Origin: Leucobacter muris
GTDB taxonomy: Bacteria; Actinomycetota; Actinomycetes; Actinomycetales; Microbacteriaceae
Length of the DNA stretch: 64,000 nucleotides
Reading direction: 5' to 3'
Assembly: GCF_004028235.1 (NCBI RefSeq)
Contig: NZ_CP035037.1
Coordinates: 1,178,001-1,242,000, forward strand
This document shows, piece after piece, positions 52,020 through 60,259 of this stretch (its first letter is position 1; each line of letters opens with the position of its first letter). Made by a program: the position numbers and the translations under genes. The notes beneath the pieces are model-generated. The model was not told the DNA's origin, ran no database searches, and saw only the letters and a list, made by a program, of their open reading frames with translations.

Positions 52020-52115
52020 TCAGTCGCGGTTGCGCCGGTTGCGCTTCGCGGTCTGCCAGAGGATGAGGGCGGTGATGAGGTTGACCAGTGCGGTGAAGAA
52101 CCCGATGATCTCCAT
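52020..52115 (-). CDS. Membrane micro-protein of 31 residues
   Basis: The frame encodes MEIIGFFTALVNLITALILW then a basic tail QTAKRNRRNRD. GGAGGG lies 4 bases before the ATG. It is the first gene after the palindromic promoter at 52,157-52,197 reading leftward. Confidence 0.6.
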   Translation of the reverse strand: MEIIGFFTALVNLITALILWQTAKRNRRNRD

Positions 52116-52156
52116 GTTTCCCTCCCTCTCTGTCGGGGTATCTCCCCGACGTCTCT

Positions 52157-52197
52157 AGTGTAACATCATGTGGCACAATTGTGCAACATGATGTTAC
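52157..52197 (-). promoter_or_regulatory. Leftward promoter covered by a 38-base palindromic operator
   Basis: On the - strand TTGCAC (52186-52181) and TACACT (52162-52157) are spaced by 18 bases. The sequence 52160-52197 is a palindrome with one mismatched pair: outer arms GTAACATCATGT/ACATGATGTTAC and inner core GCACAATTGTGC share one centre. It covers the -35 and spacer, so a dimeric or tetrameric repressor bound here would block transcription. A hairpin GTCGGGG/CCCCGAC (52132-52150) lies in the leader. Confidence 0.7.
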
Positions 52198-52216
52198 GCG
52201 GCGGGGGTCGATCCGA

Positions 52217-52519
52217 TCACGACAGGCTGCGCTTCTCGACGGGTTTGTGTCGCTGGTCCCAGGACCGCCACGTCACCGCAGCCGCCATTTGCACGCTCGG
52301 GAAGTACCCGACAAGGGCGCGCTGGTCGGGGTTTTCGTCGCCGGTCACCGAGCGCCAGAGCAGCGCGGACGGGCGCCCGATTCGCACCCGGCGGATGATC
52401 GCGACCCGGATCGCCCCGTCGTACATCCACGCCTCATCATCGCTGACGCGCGTCAGCGTCATCATCGGGGTCCACGGCATTCCTCCCATGCGAGGGAGAG
52501 TAGGGGGAGCCGCCGACAT
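52217..52519 (-). CDS. Phage hypothetical protein
   Basis: This 100-residue protein begins MSAAPPTLPRMGGMPW and contains RVSDDEAWMYDGAIRVAIIRR and WDQRHKPVEKRSLS. No clear ribosome site is seen and the same frame extends upstream into the ATPase gene, so the start is uncertain. It lies between the ATPase gene and the palindromic promoter, on the early strand. It is not recognised. Confidence 0.5.
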   Translation of the reverse strand: MSAAPPTLPRMGGMPWTPMMTLTRVSDDEAWMYDGAIRVAIIRRVRIGRPSALLWRSVTGDENPDQRALVGYFPSVQMAAAVTWRSWDQRHKPVEKRSLS

Positions 52520-52550
52520 TCTCAGCGATTCGTCGCTGACGCGCTGCGGC

Positions 52551-53762
52551 TCAGTCCATCTCCCAAGGCCAATCGTCGCCCTGCCGCAGCATCTTCGGCC
52601 ACATCCGGTTCGGGTCACGCTGCCCGCGCCATGCGACGAGCTCGGCGACGGGGTCGCCGGGGTTGCGGTCGAGTCCGAAGCCGAACTCGGGCCAGCCCAT
52701 GAGCGCGCCGCTACCGCGTGGCCGAAGGTTCCGAGTGCCCTCACCAGATCCTTTCGCTGCGTGCGCTTCCATCAGCAGCGCGACGCCGCGTTCGCGCAGT
52801 GAGTCGAGCGCCTCGAGGACGGGCGCGGCGTCGTCTTCGTTCGTGATCGCGCCGTGTGTGATCTTGTAGAGGGGCCCGATGTAGAGCAGATCAGGGCGGT
52901 GCTGGTCGATCAGGCGGTGGATCTCGGACAGGTGCGAGCCGCGGGTCACGTTGATGCGGTGCCCGGTCGCGATCATGACCTCTTCGGCTGGATCGACAGG
53001 GCCAAGCTCGCGGGCTCGACGTGAGATGTAGCGAACCATGCGCCGCCACTGCCGCTCCGTGTTCTCCGCGTCGATGACGAGCACACGCGCCGGCTGCATC
53101 AGCGACGGCGTGCGGACCTCCCGTCCGTTCTTGATCTCGACTTCTCGGCGGAACGGGTGCAGGCCCGCGGCCGACATGATGCAGAGCTGCCGCGCGAGGG
53201 TCGTCTTCCCCGCTCCTTCGCCGCCTGTGAGGATGAGCCGGTCTTGTCGCTCGAGTAGGTCGGGGATCACCCAATCGTAGGTGTCGTTCCCGTCGAGAAC
53301 TTCGCGCAGCGTCTTCACCTTGATCTTGCCCGACGTCGCGCCGTCGATCGCGCTGTCGAGACGGTTCTTCGCTGTCGTCAGTACATCGGACGCGTCGATG
53401 CCGCCATCCTGCGACTCCTCCGAGAGGTACTCGGCAACTTCCCGAGCGACTCGACGTAGCGCGGCCGACCGCACGGCGCGCGCGTAGTCACCGGCCGCGC
53501 CCGAGTACACGTCGGCACCGTTCCACTCCATCAGGTCCGCGAAGCTCAGCCCACGCACGTCCCACTCGGGGAACCGGTCAGCGACTCCGATCGGGTCGAC
53601 CGCCTCACTCCGGCTGATCATGAGCAGCACCTGCTCGAAGATAATCCCCAGACGGTCGTCGGTGAAGTCGGCTCGACTCACGAGCCCCTCGGTCAGCGAG
53701 TGCATCTTCGGGTTCCCGATCACCGCAGCGAGCAGGTGCTGCTCGGCCTTCGTCCCTGCCAT
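52551..53762 (-). CDS. DnaB-like replicative helicase / RecA-fold ATPase
   Basis: This 403-residue protein has an N-terminal DnaB-N-like helical domain (AEQHLLAAVIGNPKMHSLT) and a RecA-fold ATPase of the RepA/AAA_25 type: Walker A LTGGEGAGKTTLARQ (about 179-193), Walker B RVLVIDAEN and sensor-like LLMEAHAAKG. It is the likely phage helicase or helicase loader for DNA replication. GGAGAG lies before ATG 53762. Confidence 0.85.
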   Translation of the reverse strand: MAGTKAEQHLLAAVIGNPKMHSLTEGLVSRADFTDDRLGIIFEQVLLMISRSEAVDPIGVADRFPEWDVRGLSFADLMEWNGADVYSGAAGDYARAVRSAALRRVAREVAEYLSEESQDGGIDASDVLTTAKNRLDSAIDGATSGKIKVKTLREVLDGNDTYDWVIPDLLERQDRLILTGGEGAGKTTLARQLCIMSAAGLHPFRREVEIKNGREVRTPSLMQPARVLVIDAENTERQWRRMVRYISRRARELGPVDPAEEVMIATGHRINVTRGSHLSEIHRLIDQHRPDLLYIGPLYKITHGAITNEDDAAPVLEALDSLRERGVALLMEAHAAKGSGEGTRNLRPRGSGALMGWPEFGFGLDRNPGDPVAELVAWRGQRDPNRMWPKMLRQGDDWPWEMD

Positions 53763-53765
53763 CGC

Positions 53766-54308
53766 CTACTCTCCGATCTGCGCACTGAGCGCGTCGGCCA
53801 TGCGGTCACCGACAGGCCAGGGTCGACCGTCTCCGGTGCACTCACGATCGAGCGCTCTCCACTCGGCGACGAGCGACTCGGCATCCGCGGCCGGCTTCGC
53901 ACGACGCTCCCAGAAGTCGGCGCGATCCTGCTGCAGGGCCAGCGCTCGCCGCAGGCTCTCGATCTCAGCGATCGACGCCAGGCCCGAACAGTCATGCTCG
54001 GCCGTCGTCGCCTTGTATGCCGCTTCGGTCACCTGCTCGATGAGCTGAGGGACCAGGACACCCTGCACCGGCTCATCGCCGGGCTTCCACCATTCAGCCT
54101 GCGACGCGAACGCGGCATCCGTCACCGCCTCCGGTACGTACTCTGGGTGAGCTGAGTCGCGCGCGCGGGCAGCTTCACGGCCGATCACTCGCTCGAGCTC
54201 GTAGGCGAGCAGCGTTGCGAGCGCTGAGTAGTGCCCGGCACGCTCCGGCGGGTCTGCTGGTCCGGGCTCACGGACTGCCCTGATCAGGTCGGATGCTGTG
54301 CTGCTCAC
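53766..54308 (-). CDS. Phage hypothetical protein in the replication operon
   Basis: This 180-residue, helical, acidic protein starts at GTG 54308 with GAAGGAGG upstream, overlapping the previous stop by 4 bases. It includes a C-terminal helical part (ESLRRALALQQDRADFWERR). No domain is recognised. Confidence 0.65.
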   Translation of the reverse strand: MSSTASDLIRAVREPGPADPPERAGHYSALATLLAYELERVIGREAARARDSAHPEYVPEAVTDAAFASQAEWWKPGDEPVQGVLVPQLIEQVTEAAYKATTAEHDCSGLASIAEIESLRRALALQQDRADFWERRAKPAADAESLVAEWRALDRECTGDGRPWPVGDRMADALSAQIGE

Positions 54309-54505
54309 CGCGTGCCTCCTTCGGGTCGTGCGAGCTTCGCGAGCGCCGCCAGTGTCGTCTCATCGATGTGCGTCGCGATGCGCGCGCCGCGGCGCGCTCG
54401 CCGCCGCTGCCGCACGCGCTTCACCCGGTCTGCCTCCTGCGCACGCTCCGCCGCGGTGCGCAGCTGTGCAGCCACCTGCGCCGGGCTCGGGATCTCTGGT
54501 GACAT
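54305..54505 (-). CDS. Small basic phage protein
   Basis: This 66-residue protein has a strongly basic middle ([17 protein letters not shown]) that may bind nucleic acid. ATG 54505 has GGAAGGAAC upstream and overlaps the previous stop by one base. The frame is open further upstream but without a ribosome site. Confidence 0.6.
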   Translation of the reverse strand: MSPEIPSPAQVAAQLRTAAERAQEADRVKRVRQRRRARRGARIATHIDETTLAALAKLARPEGGTR

Positions 54506-54798
54506 CAGTTCGTTCCTTCCTCGGCGGCGTTCGCCGCCTTCTCCTGTTCGCGTTTCCATCTGGCGAGCGTGGCCCGAACCGAGGCCACGTTCTGGGGAGT
54601 GATGCCGAGCTCGCGCGCGATCTCGCGGCCGGTGAGGCCCTTCGCAGCGAGAGCTTCCACGGCGGACCCGTGTTCGGCCGTAAGACTGCGTCGCGGCCTC
54701 GATTCGTCTGGCCTGCTGCTCGCGAGCGCGATCTCCCAGCAGCGCTCTCCCGTCATGCCGACCGGTCGTATGCCGGCGAGTGCTTCATCGAGGTTCAC
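54505..54798 (-). CDS. HTH-containing phage protein
   Basis: This 97-residue protein has a helix-turn-helix, AVEALAAKGLTGREIARELG followed by ITPQNVASVRATL (about 46-78), like resolvase or sigma-type HTH domains. GTG 54798 has GGGAGG upstream. It overlaps the replication protein gene by 14 bases. Confidence 0.7.
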   Translation of the reverse strand: MNLDEALAGIRPVGMTGERCWEIALASSRPDESRPRRSLTAEHGSAVEALAAKGLTGREIARELGITPQNVASVRATLARWKREQEKAANAAEEGTN

Positions 54799-55687
54799 GG
54801 TGCCCGCCTCCCTCAGTGTCGGGGTCGTCACGCATCCACTTCGGCACCTCGTCGCGGGCATTCCTCTGTGGCGCGGCAGGCAGCGATCCGGGGAGCTCAT
54901 CGGTCCACCGTTCGCCGTTCAGCCAGACCACCAGCGCCGGCACGAACTGCCGCTCGGTCGTCGCGGCGTAAGCAGCACCGAACCGCTTGATTTCGGCGAC
55001 GAGGGATGCCGCGTCCATCTTCTTCGCGAGCAGCTTGAACTTCGCGAGCGACTTCTTCTTCTCGGTCTTCTTCGGCCACGCCGCGTACGCCTCATCGAAC
55101 AGGCGCTGCACTTCCGCGGCGCTAACTCCGGGAGCGGAAGACGGAGCATCCGGTTCGCTCGCCGCCGGCTGCTCGGCGGCCCCGTGGTCTTCCACGAGCG
55201 GAGCGGTGTCGAGCATCGTCTGCAGCGCGGGATGCGACCACGGGTTCACGAGGCTCTGGGGATCCTTGCTCTTCGGGAAGCCGGCCGGGTTGTTCTCCCG
55301 CAGCTTCTGCACCTCGTGCGCGATGCGGCGCTGCAGCGTGGGGGAGTAGACCCCTGCGAACGCGGCACCGATCGCAGGCCACAGATTCGGGTTCTGCAGC
55401 AGCCCGTCATGCTTCATGAACGAACGGATCAGGATCTCTTCAGTGGCGTTGTCCACGAACACGAACCGGCGCTCCTCGAGCTTCGCCGCCCACCTCCTGA
55501 TGCTCGCCGCCGTCTCGCCCTCGGCGAGAGCAGCGAGCCGCCCAGGCCGCCACTCGGCGACACCAACACGAGACAGCGACTCGTGCGTGAGCAGTGCGAA
55601 GTAGAGCCACTGAGCGCCGCTGGGGAGCTGCTTCCAGTCAACCGACCCCCAGATGTCGGTCTTGATGCTCGCGTAGTTGCGCGCCAC
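54785..55687 (-). CDS. Phage replication organiser-like protein
   Basis: This 300-residue protein has an N-terminal winged-helix-like region (WLYFALLTHESLSRVGVAEW), a Pro/Ala linker (about 170-195) and a C-terminal helical domain (FDEAYAAWPKKTEKKKSLAKF). This layout is typical of phage replication initiators and DnaD-like organisers. Start GTG 55687 is preferred because GAGGAG lies 6 bases upstream; GTG 55705 would overlap the previous gene. It lies upstream of the helicase-like gene. Confidence 0.7.
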   Translation of the reverse strand: MARNYASIKTDIWGSVDWKQLPSGAQWLYFALLTHESLSRVGVAEWRPGRLAALAEGETAASIRRWAAKLEERRFVFVDNATEEILIRSFMKHDGLLQNPNLWPAIGAAFAGVYSPTLQRRIAHEVQKLRENNPAGFPKSKDPQSLVNPWSHPALQTMLDTAPLVEDHGAAEQPAASEPDAPSSAPGVSAAEVQRLFDEAYAAWPKKTEKKKSLAKFKLLAKKMDAASLVAEIKRFGAAYAATTERQFVPALVVWLNGERWTDELPGSLPAAPQRNARDEVPKWMRDDPDTEGGGHREPR

Positions 55688-55688
55688 G

Positions 55689-55886
55689 TCATACTCCTCT
55701 GTCACGGTGTTTCTCTACTTCCTCCGGGGTGAGCCCGGTGTGATCAGCAACCTCCTCAACGCTCATGCCCGCTCGAAGCGATGCCAGAACGATGTGTCGG
55801 GTGCTGCGCTCGAGACGAGCCCGCTTCTCGCGGGTGATCTCGCAGGACTCGACAGCGCGCACCCGCTTCCGCTCGATGGTCGTCAC
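55689..55886 (-). CDS. Small HTH phage protein
   Basis: This 65-residue protein has a helix-turn-helix SLRAGMSVEEVADHTGLTPE at about 37-56. It starts at GTG 55886, overlapping the previous stop by 4 bases, and ends one base before the replication protein start. Confidence 0.65.
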   Translation of the reverse strand: MTTIERKRVRAVESCEITREKRARLERSTRHIVLASLRAGMSVEEVADHTGLTPEEVEKHRDRGV

Positions 55887-56353
55887 GGCTCCTCACCGGC
55901 CTTCGGCTTCACCACGAAACCTTCTTCGGGGGTGACGCGGGCGAGTTCCGTCATCGCGTCGTTGACCTCAACAGCCAGATGCTCTGACTCGGTGAGGCAG
56001 CCCGGGCACACCGTCGCAACGATCTGCCCGTCATCGAGCCCCAGCACCCACTCGGGCGCGAGATCCGAGGTGGTGCTGGTGCCGCAGCGATCGCAGCACA
56101 CCAGCACCGGCTCAGGCTCCTCCACCTTCGGGAACCCGACATGCCGCCCGAACGCATCGACCCCGTAGGTCGTCGTCGCCAGGTTGATCTCAGCCTCGGC
56201 GTTCTCCTCCGGTGTCTGACAAGACGGGCACAGATGGCCGATGACGCGGCCCTGCTTAACGGTCGCGTTCCATCCCACCGCTGCAATAACGCTGACGCGC
56301 TCGCCGCAGCGGGAGCACTTGACCTTCGCCTTCCGACGCTCCTTGCGGTTCAT
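55883..56353 (-). CDS. Phage protein with two zinc ribbons
   Basis: This 156-residue protein has two similar halves, each with a CxxC pair set: CSRCG ... CPSC (about 13-45) and CDRCG ... CPGC (about 87-119). An internal duplication of a zinc-ribbon unit is evident. Function is unknown. It is tightly coupled to both neighbours. Confidence 0.7.
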   Translation of the reverse strand: MNRKERRKAKVKCSRCGERVSVIAAVGWNATVKQGRVIGHLCPSCQTPEENAEAEINLATTTYGVDAFGRHVGFPKVEEPEPVLVCCDRCGTSTTSDLAPEWVLGLDDGQIVATVCPGCLTESEHLAVEVNDAMTELARVTPEEGFVVKPKAGEEP

Positions 56354-56847
56354 CAGGAGGCATCCTTCCCGGGCGTGAAGATGCCGGCCTCGTAGGCGGC
56401 CTGGTAGTTGTCCATGCCGTGCGTCCGCATCAGCTTCGCGACCGCGAGATAAGGGCCTCGGTGGTGAAGATGGAAGGGTCGTTCGAAGTCCTCGGGGCGC
56501 GCCTGGCGAAGTGGCACGAACATCCCTTCGCCGATCCCGTTCCGGTACGAGACGATTCCTTCAGGGACCCCGTCCGAGTTGGTCTCCGGGTCGAAGAGAT
56601 GCGCCGCCGTCTTGTCGATGATGCGCTCCATCGACTCTTCGACCTGATCCTTCAGATACGACCGTCTGATCTCCTCCAAGTGATCCTCGGATGCGAGGGC
56701 GTCGATCAGTGCGATGCACTTGTCCTCCCGGTCTGTTGCGGGAAGCGAGGGGTTCTGGGCGTCGACCTGAGCGGCGCACGCGATGATGAGTTCCTTCGCG
56801 CTCATGGTCGCTGCGCGCTCGCGGGTCAGGATGGGGAGAAGGCTCAC
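56353..56847 (-). CDS. Phage hypothetical protein
   Basis: This 164-residue helical protein contains KELIIACAAQVDAQNPSLPA, and FHLHHRGPYLAVAKLMRTHG near the C-terminus. AAAGGAG lies 8 bases before GTG 56847. No domain is recognised. Confidence 0.6.
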   Translation of the reverse strand: MSLLPILTRERAATMSAKELIIACAAQVDAQNPSLPATDREDKCIALIDALASEDHLEEIRRSYLKDQVEESMERIIDKTAAHLFDPETNSDGVPEGIVSYRNGIGEGMFVPLRQARPEDFERPFHLHHRGPYLAVAKLMRTHGMDNYQAAYEAGIFTPGKDAS

Positions 56848-57407
56848 GGGGTGCTCCTTTCGAGCTGGTTCAGGTTGTCGCAGTGCTGCTGCACAGTGCG
56901 GAATGCTGTTGCGAAACGTTCGATGGCGGCGAGCCCTGTGGCTCCCGCGAGTTCACTGAACTCGGGCGGGTCTGCGAACGCTGCCCAGTGCCCGGATGCC
57001 TCATCACGGTAGCCGGCCACGTACCAGATGTGCGGCTTCGAGTCGCTGTCCCCGATGCCGAGAGCGAAGCAGAGATCGTCTTTCTGGCCGTCGCAATAGC
57101 GGTGCTCGCCGTCGACGCAGCCGGGAACATCGCACGTGCGCGACTCGAACGTGGGATCAGGCCTCTCGGTACCGGCTGCGGCATCGGTTTCGGTTAGCGA
57201 ATCTCTGCCTGCGATCCGCGCAGCGTACATCGTTGCGAGGGCGTGGAGCGACTGCAGAGATCCCGGGTGCGTGCCATTCTCGAGCTCGGTCACGTACTCG
57301 ACCGAGTAGTCTCCGAGCTGCGCGGCTTCCTCGATCGTCAGGCCGGCCTTCAGCCGAAGAGGCCCGAGTACGAAACCGACACCGGCCTGCTTCTTCGCGG
57401 TGCTCAT
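56844..57407 (-). CDS. XRE-type protein with a C-terminal actinophage domain
   Basis: This 187-residue protein has an XRE helix-turn-helix (about 18-60; LTIEEAAQLGDYSVEYVTEL) and a C-terminal domain with CDVPGCVDGEHRYC, then a hydrophobic region and a helical end QQHCDNLNQLE. That domain is similar to the one in the adjacent upstream gene (57,404-58,111). It overlaps both neighbours by 4 bases. Confidence 0.68.
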   Translation of the reverse strand: MSTAKKQAGVGFVLGPLRLKAGLTIEEAAQLGDYSVEYVTELENGTHPGSLQSLHALATMYAARIAGRDSLTETDAAAGTERPDPTFESRTCDVPGCVDGEHRYCDGQKDDLCFALGIGDSDSKPHIWYVAGYRDEASGHWAAFADPPEFSELAGATGLAAIERFATAFRTVQQHCDNLNQLERSTP

Positions 57408-58111
57408 GCTGCGCTCCTCTCTTCGCGCTGAGTGTTGAGCTTGTCGGCTTGCTGCTGCAGCCAGTCGAAGTCGTTCGCTGCGTCTCGCAGCACCTTGAGG
57501 CCCGCGGGCCCTTCAGGGATCTCATCGGCGAAGGATACGTACGGGCGCCAACCGCACGGCTCTTCGAAGTTGGACAGACTGATCTCGTAGTGCTCTGCCT
57601 CGATGCCCACGGAGCTGTGCATGCCGTCGAACTCGCCGCCGCGGTACTCGTGGTACTCGGTGACGCACCCAGGAAGCGCGCACGGGCGAAGCTCGGTGGT
57701 GTGGCGGTCCTTGTCGGATACTTCCCACCACATGCGGCTCACCCAGTTCTTGAGGTTGTCCCTCCGCCGCCACAGATCCGAGTTGAAAGCTCCTGCTTTC
57801 GCATTGCGGACGAGGCGCTGCGCCGTCGACAGGTCACTACTGGATGCGCCGGCGTAGAGGTAGACCCTGAACTCCTGTTGCACCTCGGGATCCGCGACGA
57901 CCGCGAACGCGAGACGGAACATGCGACCTTCATGCGAGCGCGACACCTTCACCTTCTGCTTTTCGGCGTCGACGAAGATGATGCGGGACGGCAGCTCCGC
58001 GAGGGTCGATGCGGCCCACAGCTTGGTTGCCTCCGAGGCGGACCAGTCGGGCTTGAACACGTTCAGATCGCGGTCGACCTCGACCGGACGATCCAGGGTT
58101 TTGGTGCTCAC
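57404..58111 (-). CDS. Phage hypothetical protein, paralogous C-terminal domain
   Basis: This 235-residue protein has an N-terminal part of unknown fold and a C-terminal domain with CALPGCVTEYHEYRGG, GIEAEHYEISL, VSFADEIPEG and a helix ending QQQADKLN, matching the next gene's domain in order and spacing. GTG 58111 has GGAGAGGGG upstream and overlaps the stop of the interrupted gene by 3 bases. The frame runs on upstream but only as an out-of-frame overlap. Confidence 0.65.
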   Translation of the reverse strand: MSTKTLDRPVEVDRDLNVFKPDWSASEATKLWAASTLAELPSRIIFVDAEKQKVKVSRSHEGRMFRLAFAVVADPEVQQEFRVYLYAGASSSDLSTAQRLVRNAKAGAFNSDLWRRRDNLKNWVSRMWWEVSDKDRHTTELRPCALPGCVTEYHEYRGGEFDGMHSSVGIEAEHYEISLSNFEEPCGWRPYVSFADEIPEGPAGLKVLRDAANDFDWLQQQADKLNTQREERSAA

Positions 58112-58276
58112 TTGCTCAACCCCTCTCCGACCGTTGCCGCCACGGTCAGCAGCGCGGCTGCGGCCTGCTTGAGGATGTGGACCGACGCTCCGTAGAAGTC
58201 GACCGGGTGCTCGTTCACGATCAACGTGATGTCGTTGCCGTCCTCGTTGAGGAGGCGAACCGTGCCAGCCGGGGAC
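58108..58276 (-). pseudogene. Early phage gene, 3' part, interrupted by IS3-family element
   Basis: On the - strand the frame reads GTVRLLNEDGNDITLIVNEH and ends ...VGEGLSK, with its stop overlapping the next start. It is the continuation of the frame at 59586-59998. Removing the IS and one GAC target copy gives an in-frame 192-residue protein. Confidence 0.85.
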
Positions 58277-58325
58277 TGAATTGGCCTGGTTTGAGTTCCG
58301 ATCTTTATACAAGGATGGAACTACG

Positions 58326-58640
58326 ATGCCAAGCAAATATGACCCTGAACTTCGCCAGCGCGCACTTCGGATGCTCGCCGAAGCCCGTCCCGAGCACGAG
58401 TCGCTGACCGCGGCCTGCCGACACGTCGGTGGGCTCCTCGGAGTGAGCCCGGAGACGCTGCGCGTGTGGCAGCGCCGCTACGACATCGATACCGGCGCGA
58501 AGCCTGGCACCTCGATCGATATGGCCCAGGAGAACCGGCGGTTACGCCGCGAGGTGAGCGAGCTCCGTAAGGCCAACGAGGTACTCAAAGCCGCGAGCGT
58601 GTTTTTCGCGAAGGAACTCGACCGGCCACGAACGAAATGA
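58326..58640 (+). CDS. IS3-family transposase OrfA
   Basis: This 104-residue protein has an N-terminal helix-turn-helix (LRQRALRMLAEARPEHESL ... GVSPETLRVWQRR) and a leucine-zipper-like end (ENRRLRREVSELRKANEVL). It binds the IS ends. The stop overlaps the orfB start as ATGA. The open frame extends upstream into the terminal repeat, but ATG 58326 is the natural start. Confidence 0.92.
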   Translation: MPSKYDPELRQRALRMLAEARPEHESLTAACRHVGGLLGVSPETLRVWQRRYDIDTGAKPGTSIDMAQENRRLRREVSELRKANEVLKAASVFFAKELDRPRTK

Positions 58641-59548
58641 TCAGATTCATCGACGAGTACCGTGATCGTTTCGGGGTCGAGTTCCTCTGTCGTACGCTGC
58701 GTGCGGCAGTTCGTGGGTTCCTCACCTCCCGCGGATACCGGGCCGCGAAAGCCCGGTCGGCCTCAGCCAGGCAGCTGCGCGACGAGTTGCTCCTCCCTGA
58801 GATCCGGCGGCTCCACGCGAAGCACTATGGCGTGTACGGGCGCCGGAAGATGCATGCCCTGCTGAAGCGTGAGGGGTGGAAGATCGGCCGCGACCAGACC
58901 GAGCGTCTGATGCGGCTCGCCGGCGTGCGCGGGGTACGGAAATCAAAGCGCGTGTTCACCACACGCCCTAACAAAACGGCGGCACTGCCTGCCGATCTCG
59001 TCAACCGGAGATTCGCCGCTGACGGGCCGCGCAAGCTCTGGGTGTGCGACGTGACCTACGTCGCCACCTGGTCTGGGTTCGCCTATGTCGCGTTCGTCAC
59101 TGACGTGTACTCGCGCAGAATCGTGGGCTGGAATGTCGCTGCGACGCTGAAATCTGAGGTTCTGCCGATGCAGGCACTCGATATGGCTGCGTGGCAATCG
59201 GGCGGCAGGCTCGATGGCCTGATCCATCACGCCGATCACGGGTCGAATTACACCGCCATGGTCTATACGGATCGCATTGCGGAACTCGGAGCAGTGCCCT
59301 CGACCGGGACGGTCGGCGACAGTTTTGACAATGCCATGGCTGAGGCGGTCAACAACCTCTACAAGACCGAACTGATCCGACAGCAGGGCCCCTGGCGGAC
59401 GGTTGAGCAGGTCGAACTCGCGACCCTCGAATACGTGTGGTGGTGGAACCATGAGCGCCTTCACGGGGAGCTCGATATGCGTACCCCGATCGAGGTCGAG
59501 CAGGCCTACTATGCTGAGGCCGAGGAACTTCTGTCACCGACAGGTTGA
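58637..59548 (+). CDS. IS3-family transposase OrfB (DDE integrase core)
   Basis: This 303-residue protein has an HTH_21 region (RKMHALLKREGWKIGRDQTE) and an rve core with the DDE residues: Asp in LWVCDVTYVATW, Asp in LIHHADHGSNY and Glu in NAMAEAVNNLYK. It is in the -1 frame relative to orfA, with an ATGA overlap, so it is made by coupling or by a frameshifted OrfAB. It appears intact. Confidence 0.93.
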   Translation: MIRFIDEYRDRFGVEFLCRTLRAAVRGFLTSRGYRAAKARSASARQLRDELLLPEIRRLHAKHYGVYGRRKMHALLKREGWKIGRDQTERLMRLAGVRGVRKSKRVFTTRPNKTAALPADLVNRRFAADGPRKLWVCDVTYVATWSGFAYVAFVTDVYSRRIVGWNVAATLKSEVLPMQALDMAAWQSGGRLDGLIHHADHGSNYTAMVYTDRIAELGAVPSTGTVGDSFDNAMAEAVNNLYKTELIRQQGPWRTVEQVELATLEYVWWWNHERLHGELDMRTPIEVEQAYYAEAEELLSPTG

Positions 59549-59585
59549 CAGGAAAACCGGTCGGAACTCAAACCAGGCCAATTCA

Positions 59586-59998
59586 GACTCACGATTGGAG
59601 GTCACCTGAATGGCGACCATGTGGTTCGCCCATGCGGTGATCTCTCCGACGCGGATCTCCTCTGACTCGAAGTCGACGTGGATCTCGGGCCAGAAGACAC
59701 TCGTCTCCCAGGATGTCGCCCACGACGGGCCGGCGATCGGGGGCGTCGGCAGCTGGATGCATTTCTCGAAGTAGCGGTGTCCAGCCGTCTCCGGGTTCTC
59801 CTCAACGTCGCGGAGGAAGCTGCTGCGCGCGTACTCGGGAGAGCTCTCGTCCTTGCTGCAGGCGCGAATGAACTCGGCTACGCGAGGGTCGTTCGGATCG
59901 GTGATAGGGAGCGCGTGCGTCTCGTGCAGGCGGCGCACCTCGCTGCACCATGTCTCGACAGCGGTTGCGGTCGTCTCGGCTTCTGCGATGATGGCCAT
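59586..59998 (-). pseudogene. Early phage gene, 5' part, interrupted by IS3-family element
   Basis: About 137 codons from ATG 59998 (MAIIAEAETTATAVETW) run leftward into the IS. The intact protein would be about 192 residues, with FWPEIHVDFESEEIRVGEI in the middle and a C-terminal helix VHILKQAAAALLTVAA, a layout seen in actinophage proteins of unknown function. GAGGAAGAAGAAC precedes the ATG. In the present sequence the frame ends inside the IS at 59534. Confidence 0.85.
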
Positions 59999-60035
59999 GT
60001 TCTTCTTCCTCGTTCTAGCTGTGGTGGGGGACAGG

Positions 60036-60066
60036 CCCGGGTGCGAGTACCAGTCGCACCCGGGCT
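60036..60066. terminator. Hairpin upstream of the interrupted early gene
   Basis: GCCCGGGTGCGA (60036-60047) pairs perfectly with TCGCACCCGGGC (60055-60066) around a 7-base loop. TTCTTCGTC follows on the + strand, opposite to the genes. It separates the 60,074 gene from the 59,998 start. Confidence 0.6.
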
Positions 60067-60073
60067 TCTTCGT

Positions 60074-60259
60074 CTATCGGTAGGAGGGACGCATCGCGTC
60101 CCGGATCTCCTTGCGCGTGATCCGAGCGCGGAGCTCCTCATCGCGCTGCTGATCCTCAGCGTCCTCGACCGTGCGGGCGATCGAGCCGTCACGTGACCCG
60201 AAGGCCCGAGCGACCGCCCATGCGACGCCGTCGGGCTCTACTCCGCCGGACCGGACCAC
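60074..60259 (-). CDS. Small phage hypothetical protein
   Basis: This 61-residue charged protein starts at GTG 60259, overlapping the upstream gene by 22 bases. It has a helical acidic-basic C-terminal half (DAEDQQRDEELRARITRKEI). It is not recognised. Confidence 0.5.
   Translation of the reverse strand: MVRSGGVEPDGVAWAVARAFGSRDGSIARTVEDAEDQQRDEELRARITRKEIRDAMRPSYR

Larger units (their letters stand above)
58277..59585. mobile_element. IS3-family insertion sequence, 1309 bp
   Basis: Terminal inverted repeats share TGAATTGGCCTGGTTTGAGT and five more bases at both ends. A 3-base target duplication GAC flanks it (58274-58276 and 59586-59588). It carries overlapping orfA and orfB in the usual IS3 order. 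The repaired host frame confirms the ends. Confidence 0.95.

Noticed and set aside
52170..52802. A 210-codon + strand frame starting inside the palindromic operator
   Set aside because: It runs antisense to the ATPase gene and has no domain or ribosome site.
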